A stretch of 64,000 nt of DNA from Mermis nigrescens. Taxonomy: Eukaryota > Nematoda > Enoplea > Mermithida > Mermithidae. Every line of letters starts with the position of its first letter. Within the stretch, counting starts at the first letter, position 1. Shown here piece after piece: positions 58,331-64,000 of this stretch. The DNA is taken from assembly GCA_036768485.1 (NCBI GenBank), contig JAVLUZ010000599.1:62001-126000 (forward strand). Direction: 5' to 3'. The notes under the pieces are model-generated. The model made no database searches. It was not told the DNA's origin and saw only the letters and a list, made by a program, of their open reading frames with translations. The translations under genes and the position numbers were made by a program.

Positions 58331-58599
58331 CACACATGGGCGTGGGGGGTTTGGGGGTATGCATCCCTCCAGAAGTTGAAATACCCCCCAGAAATCAAAA
58401 TACCCCCCCAGAAAAATTTTTTTTGCTTTTTTAGCAATTTTTTGATGCCATTGGATAGTGCACGATGAGAAACGTCGAAAAATGGTGTTTCTTTCGCCAT
58501 ACAACCACTTTTAAGACCATTTTTTGACCTTTTAAAATTTTTTCACCCCCTCCAGAAAATTTTTCACCCCCCCCAGAATTTCGGTGCTGCCCACCTATG
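58331..58599 (-). mobile_element. Fam-B element
   Basis: CACACATGGGCGTGG to GCCCACCTATG, 269 bp, with a perfect duplication GTTGGAGG (58323-58330, 58600-58607). It sits inside a short older Fam-B remnant (58269-58322). Confidence 0.93.
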
Positions 58600-58615
58600 G
58601 TTGGAGGGTATGCAC

Positions 58616-58859
58616 CATACGTGGGCAGCAAGAAAACTCTGGGGGGTGCAAGACTTTTCAAAGGTAAAAAAATGGCCTTAAAAATGGTAGTATGGCGAAA
58701 AAACACCATTTTCCGACGTTTCTCATCGAGCACTATCCATTGGCATCAAAAAATTGCGAAAAAACGAAAAAATTGATTTCTGGGGGGTATTTTGATTTCT
58801 GGGGGGGTATTTTGGTTCCTTGGGGGTGCATACCCCCAAACCCCCCACGCCCAGGTGTG
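58616..58859 (+). mobile_element. Fam-B element
   Basis: CATACGTGGGCAGCAAG to CCAGGTGTG, 244 bp. The flanks gtatgcac and gtatttac agree at six of eight positions. It starts only nine bases after the duplication of the previous copy and is in the opposite orientation. Confidence 0.87.
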
Positions 58860-58867
58860 GTATTTAC

Positions 58868-59086
58868 CCCCACAGAAGGCGAATACCACCTCCCACCAAA
58901 CCAAAATACCCCCCAGAATTCAATTTTTCAAATTGTGCTGTTGTTTAAGCAATTTTTTGATGCTAATGGATAGTACTGGATGAGAAACGTTTAAAAATTG
59001 GTTTTTTCGCCATATCGCTATTTTTAAGACCATTTTTTGACCACTGAAAAATCTTGCACCCCCAGAATTTTGGTGCTGCCCGCCTA
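58868..59086 (-). repeat. Degraded Fam-B copy
   Basis: A reverse Fam-B interior ('accaaaataccccccagaat', 'ttttttgatgctaatgg') ending GCCCGCCTATG. The left end is eroded. Confidence 0.75.
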
Positions 59087-59216
59087 TGGTTAGGATCAGA
59101 TAAATTGCCGAAAATGTTACAAAAAATAGAATTCTGGGTATCTACAGTAATATGGGGGTTTCAACTTCTGGGGAACGGGTACAAACCACCAAACCTCCCC
59201 TTGCCCTGTTACTCTA

Positions 59217-59560
59217 CCATACATTATTCTGGGGTGGTTTGGAGGGATTCAGCCCAAGAAATTTTGTCACCCAGCAGAATTCGCGATTTTCCAATTTCTA
59301 AACTTCATACAAAAAATGCGTTTTCGATGTTTTTAACTATCTGTCCGATAGAATGTCAAATTTTCAGCGCTTCGTGCCATAGGCTCATTTTAAGCAATAT
59401 TTTGTTCAATCCACTCGATTTTTTTAATTTTGAAATTTTTTCGTTTCTTTGTTCCAGCAAGACAGAGAATCGTTATAAACGTCAAAAAAGATGTTTTTAA
59501 TGCGCAGTGATGCACATTTTGAGCCCAAACTGGCATTTAAAAATCTCTAGAATCTCATTT
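59217..59560 (+). repeat. Degraded Fam-C copy
   Basis: 'ccatacattattctggggtg', 'caggcagaattcgcgattt'-like text, a CAGCGCTTCGTGCC motif at 59366 and 'gacagagaatcgttataaac' follow Fam-C order. The right end is lost. Confidence 0.7.
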
Positions 59561-59569
59561 GTATATTAA

Positions 59570-60430
59570 AGAACAGTTTCTGTGAATAATAATAAATGCG
59601 CATTTGCCTTATTATCATGCAACATATACAAATAAGTTAGGCAATCAGAAAACCATTTAAGGCTTCACTTGCATCTACTTACACGGATCAATCATTCACT
59701 AATCATCATAAAAAAGCATTCCATGGTTAGTCCTGTGATCTTACGATATCGCAGTCGTCGCTTCGGCCTATGCTCTTTGTCGACAAGAATCAGAGGAATT
59801 GAAAATAATACTCGACTGAACTATCTGTAGAAATCGTTTTAAAAAAACAATGAAACACATGTGCATGAGAAATTGTATAGCTCAATTACATACTCGTATT
59901 CTAACGTTAACTCTGAAGTCCTTTGACAGAAAAACCTTTATTTTAATTTTTATTTCTCATTAGTCTTTATATACAAGTCATATAAAATTTCGGGAGGAGA
60001 ATGTGTGGGTCAATGGCCTATTTTTCTCAAAACAACAAAATTGCATCATTGCTGAATTGATGTTTTTGTTCAAAAATAGCCCAAGGAAAGTATGGTTTTC
60101 AAAAGTCATAATAGCGAAGAGTCCCTCATTTTCCTCCCAGTGTGCATGTGTGATCATACTAAGCACTTTTGCACAAAGATAACCAGGTAAGCATTTTATA
60201 AGACTTACATGCATTAGGTTAGCAGTCTAGTCCTAGTGCCCCAGCGCAGGGACTTTCGGTCAGGGCTCCGGCCTCAATTGATAAGTTTGTTTCGGAACAT
60301 TACTTATTTCTGATTATGAAATCCGTGCGTGAAAAGCAACGCCAGTGTGAAGTAGAATTTTAGAAAAGCAATAATATTTCATTCAATGAAACAATATATA
60401 AATAAGCACTTTTCAATTTGCACATAAAAT
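59570..60430. other. No recognisable feature
   Basis: Unrecognised sequence. A 78-codon minus-strand open frame (59978-60214) has no domain that I know. Confidence 0.4.
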
Positions 60431-60435
60431 ATAAC

Positions 60436-60910
60436 CGGCTCAACAAGGATGCGTTCGTCGTTGAAGAAATAGCAAAAGCACTTAACAAAACGATTTTATG
60501 GCTCCCACCCTACCATTATGAACTCAATCCTATCGAACTCATATGGGCAACCGTTAAAACTAGAGTTGTGAAATGAAACACGACGTTTAAGATAAAAGAC
60601 GTCGAAAAATTATTCGTCGAAGAAGTTTCCCGCATAAGAGCAAGTGACTGGAAAAACGCAGTAGATCACGTGAAAAAATTGAAAGAAAACATGTCCGACC
60701 CAACATAGCACCCGATTTTTAAGATGTAATTATATTGTTAGACTCTGACAACGATGATGACGACGAAAATTGGTTTTCAAATATGACTAAAAAAATTATC
60801 ATAAATAATATTCATTATGGAATATTGAAGACAGCGAAGGCGAGGAGTCAAGCCGAGATAATGATTTTTACGGATTCGAAGGTGTATCAAGCGGAGAAAA
60901 TGAGCTTTGA
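60436..60910 (+). pseudogene. DDE transposase C-terminal relic (IS630/Tc1/mariner-like)
   Basis: The frame from 60436 reads RLNKDAFVVEEIAKALNKTI, then LWLPPYHYELNPIELIWATV. It continues to DVEKLFVEEVSRIRASDW and AVDHVKKLKENMSDPT, with a stop at 60706. The block L-P-P-Y-x-x-x-L-N-P-I-E, with the last catalytic Glu, is diagnostic for the DDE domain of this group. A TGA after TRVVK replaces an expected residue. After 60708 the reading continues in other frames with an acidic tail (LDSDNDDDDENW; EDSEGEESSRDNDFY) ending near 60910. Acidic tails occur in such transposases. The N-terminal two thirds and the ends of the element were not found. It is not obviously linked to the mariner-like ends at 57263. 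Confidence 0.82.
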
Positions 60911-61035
60911 TGAAATTCTTGTGAATCCTTATTTTAGGCACTTTGAAATAGATTAGAACTTTTTTGCTGTAGGCTTAAATAAAATATAGTACATAGCTTC
61001 ACACTTAATTTATGACTCTAAAATAGTCCTTGAAT

Positions 61036-61456
61036 CATAGGTGCACAAGGTCAGGGCCGGCAGAAGGGGGTGAAATCTTAAAAATCCAAAACAGATAATT
61101 TAACGTTCACAATTTTTTTTTGTTTAAGGATCAAAATGGTCAAAATAGCCTATAAAACGTTTTTTCGTGGTAATATCGCATTTTAAAAGCAACTTTAGTC
61201 CATTTTGACTGCATTATATCACTTTTGACACTAAAAAATGCAAACATTCATTAATTTTGGGCGTTTTCGAGTAAAAAGTACTTAAAAGTACTAATTTGAC
61301 GCGAAGCGCCGGATAATTTTTGACGTTTTTTTTGCTTTGGACCTCATAGATGATGCAAAAACTTTCCATCAGCTCAAAATCTCCGGACAGTTCCTGTCCA
61401 GCTGACCCTTCAGTGGGCGTAGTATCCCCTCACCCCCTCCCCTATGTGCATGTGTG
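61036..61456 (+). mobile_element. Fam-J element, 421 bp
   Basis: CATAGGTGCACAAGG on the left; the right end read backwards is CACACATGCACATAGG. The flanks ccttgaat and acttgaat agree at seven of eight positions. It has one hairpin motif (ACGCGAAGCGCC, about 61299). It lies at the inner edge of the right arm of the giant repeat. Confidence 0.8.
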
Positions 61457-61469
61457 ACTTGAATAAGTT

Positions 61470-64000
61470 AATAATCATAAAATAAATATTTTAATTATAC
61501 TGAGATGATGTTAAACTTTACTTGATATCTGAGAGGACGCTAAAGCAAGCAAAGCGTGGCAGTAGAGCATAACGATTAAAAGCCAACGAAAGTACTGCAA
61601 TTCGCATATGATATTCCGTCGTACCACAGGATGCAATCATGCAAGCGATTCAAAGCCGTCGAATCAAATTCCAACAGCGTGTAGATCATCCTAAAGTCGA
61701 TTTAAAATACGAGTAATAAATGTAAAAAAACATAGAAATATGAAGTGAAGGACAATGCTATATGTAAACTCGCATTAAAACAGACTTACGAAAAGGCTGC
61801 ACTGCAAACTGGCTGGTTAAAAATAATTAATTAAATTTTAATTATGAAATTCGCCATTTTCAAAAAAAATTCTTTCAACTAGTTTTTCACAAAAATTCAG
61901 AATTCTTTTAACTGTAATACTGCCTTTTCAGAACTTCAAGGCAAAAATCGAATCTTTTATCGCCCCTCTTGAAATCATCTGTTAGATGATAAAATGAAAA
62001 CCGGTATATACTTACTTCTAGAGAATTAACTACTAATGACGGCAACAGCAATGATAACGATCGTAATAATTGAATAATGCATTTCTTATGATTTGATAAC
62101 TTCAACTATTAAACATTCAATAATGCCATAAAAATAAAAAAGGTGGCAGCTTAAATTTGAAAATCATAGTTTAAAAAGTTGAAAGCAAAAATTACTTTAA
62201 TTTTGTTTCGAAAGTCATTATAAAAACCGCTTTACTCAGCGTACCATTTATAGTCAGGCATGATTTTGTTCCGGAAGGGGGTCACGACTAAATTTTCTTT
62301 GAAAACAAAAGGGTGGACCATGGACAAATTGAAAAAAGACGTTTTACGATCACTAGAGCTATACACTTTGTAAATTTTGCTTCCCAGGTAACTTTAATAT
62401 GGTTAGAATTCAAGGAACTCCCTCTTCTAGGGCTGAAGGAGTCTGAAATAGCGCGCTCAAGCGCCCCCAGCGGGGTCTGGGGCAGAGCCCAAGAAAATTT
62501 TGTGAAAAAACGCCTGCCTTATTTTGGTTCTGAAATAATTCTCTGCGTAATACCTGCAAAAAACAGAAGACATAGATGCAAAATATGCTTTAGATTGTAT
62601 AAAGTCGAATTTGGAGTGCTTTAATCGCGCGTTTGGGACTAAATAGATAAGGTACAATGAATAATTGCGATATTCGGCGCGAAGCACCGTTCGGGCGGGG
62701 GAAGGCATGTGCCCCCCATCTCCCCTAGGTACAGGCCTGTTTATAGTCTTAGGCTTAACTAGTTGTTAGTTTATTGCTCCCGACTAAATAGATCGACATG
62801 CTACGGATTCAAATCTGCATAAATTTGCAAACGTATTAACTCCGTCAGAACTTTTAGAAAAATGATTATCGCATTCAAGCCCATATCCAGGATTTTGTTT
62901 CGGAGTAAAACGGCACGACCAAGATTTTTTAAAAACAAGAGGGGACCAAAAGAAGTATTAAAAAAGACGTTCTACGACCACTAGAGCTGTACACATTGTA
63001 AATTTTGCTACCCAAATACCTTAAATATGGTGAGAATTCAATAGACACCTTCTTGAACCCATCTCATTTTGTGCATAAAACCTGTACAGAACAGAAGACA
63101 TATAGGTGCAAAATACGCTCTAGGTTGTATAAAGGCTAAAACTGGAGTGTTTTTCATTTTCCTGAAAGAATTAAGTTTACAAAATAATAGAAAGCTTTTT
63201 CTTTAAGCCTATTATCTGGGTATTTCTGCGAATTCGGACATCATAAAATTACTCCGTACATAACTTCTTAGAGGTCGCATGCATCTATACATCTACCTAA
63301 ACATCTATACATCGACCTAAGCATCTATACATCGACCTAAGCATCTACACATCGACCTAAGCATCTATACATTGACCTCAGTGGGAGAGACCTCGACCTA
63401 AGCAGCTTAAAACACCTTTTCAGATATACTAAGCCTAAGCCTAAGTATATTAGAAGCAAAAACGTAGATTTTCCTATATCTTATCAAGTAAAACCGAAAA
63501 AAACGTGCAAAAAAAATGAAAATTTTTTTGAAGTTTTTTTTAAATTTCAAAAAGCTTTCCGCGCCTTTTTTCTTGTCTCTCCTTCATTGCTATGCATCGA
63601 GCCGTTTAATCGTACTTGGATCGAGCCGTTAAATTGTCCCACCCACCCAACACTCAAATCGACAGTTGCTTGCAACTTTGTAAGTATGGCTCAGATTTTC
63701 ACCAAATTTTTTTCCGCGCTTCAATTTATCGTGTTCTACCAGTTTGACACAAAAATTTTGTTAATCCGTATTCGTTTTGCTCTTTTTCTAAAAGTACCAT
63801 ATTCTTAGCTTTAGCCGAAAATTTGATATCTATTTTCGATTGTTTAGCCTTAAAAATCTAAGCTGGGCTTACCTCTTATGGGCCACTTTCTGCTACTGAT
63901 GTGATTGCGATCAAATTCAAACGTCTCAACATGGGAAAATCCTTAGGTAAGCAGAATCAGCTAGGTACAAACAGATATTTTGAATATATCGATCTGCGAA
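61470..64000. repeat. Right arm of the giant inverted repeat, cut by the window end
   Basis: The inverted copy of 48805-52660. It preserves the uninterrupted site (62270-62300) where the left arm carries three elements. It lacks a segment of about 310 bp next to the tandem array at 63275. Open frames (62313-62624 and others) mirror those of the left arm in another frame and show no protein motif. Confidence 0.92.
63275..63390. repeat. Tandem array of 21-bp units in the right arm
   Basis: Four to five units of 'catcgacctaagcatctata', the inverted partner of 49430-49555. Confidence 0.9.

Noticed and set aside
62313..62624. A 103-codon open frame in the right arm
   Set aside because: The inverted copy in the left arm does not keep the same frame open over its length, and the protein shows no family features.

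Overview
This is a eukaryotic, AT-rich, almost gene-free window, most likely intergenic or heterochromatic DNA of an invertebrate animal. The evidence is the repeat content: CR1/Jockey-type LINE fragments whose ORF1 carries a PHD finger, many hAT-like elements with 8-bp target duplications, a BED zinc-finger remnant, a DDE transposase relic and long satellite and microsatellite tracts. I cannot name the species, and I recognise no host gene, rRNA or confident tRNA. Nearly all apparent open frames are translated repeats.

The same element families recur, and I name them here for use below. Fam-A is about 450 bp with ends CAGTGTTTTTTT...CACTG. Fam-B is about 250 bp with ends CATACGTGGGC.../...CAGGTGTG. 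Fam-C is about 400 bp with ends CATACATGATC.../...CATGTATG. Fam-D has ends CAGKGGCGGAT. Fam-J and Fam-K are short elements whose ends also start CATA. Fam-L is a repeat without clear ends. Fam-P is a long inverted repeat carrying tandem 'cttaggtcgatgtatag' units. For many individual copies I could read both ends and both 8-bp flanking duplications directly.

Layout. 1-8,110: a five-level nest of elements (1363-8110, 2498-7610, 3921-6824, 4195-6583, 4501-5728), the innermost being a Foldback-like palindrome. 8,612-11,213: a three-level nest of hAT-like elements whose outer member still holds a broken hAT transposase. 13,553-15,854: a LINE fragment split by a hAT-like element that contains a 12-copy 93-bp satellite. 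16,900-23,100: scattered Fam-C, D, K and A copies in otherwise unrecognised DNA. 23,513-28,811: a 5.3-kb element with inverted ends carrying a 2.4-kb CCAA-type satellite. 29,098-32,173: a TA microsatellite split by a hAT-like element with a BED finger, followed by GC-rich and Fam-A elements. 32,600-41,500: LINE pieces, two hairpins and a 1.5-kb palindrome. 41,418-47,132: long inverted ends around a hAT-like element that contains the best-preserved LINE. 48,805-64,000: a giant inverted repeat whose right arm runs off the window, with about 8.8 kb of small elements between the arms.

The most notable signal is a 13-bp hairpin motif, GGCGCGAAGCGCC, centred on the GCGAAGC mini-hairpin. It occurs about 40 times, on both strands, in otherwise unrelated element families, and is often spaced 86-94 bp from the next copy. 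The second is a chain of three small elements at 50,836-51,789 whose empty target site is preserved in the opposite arm of the giant inverted repeat.
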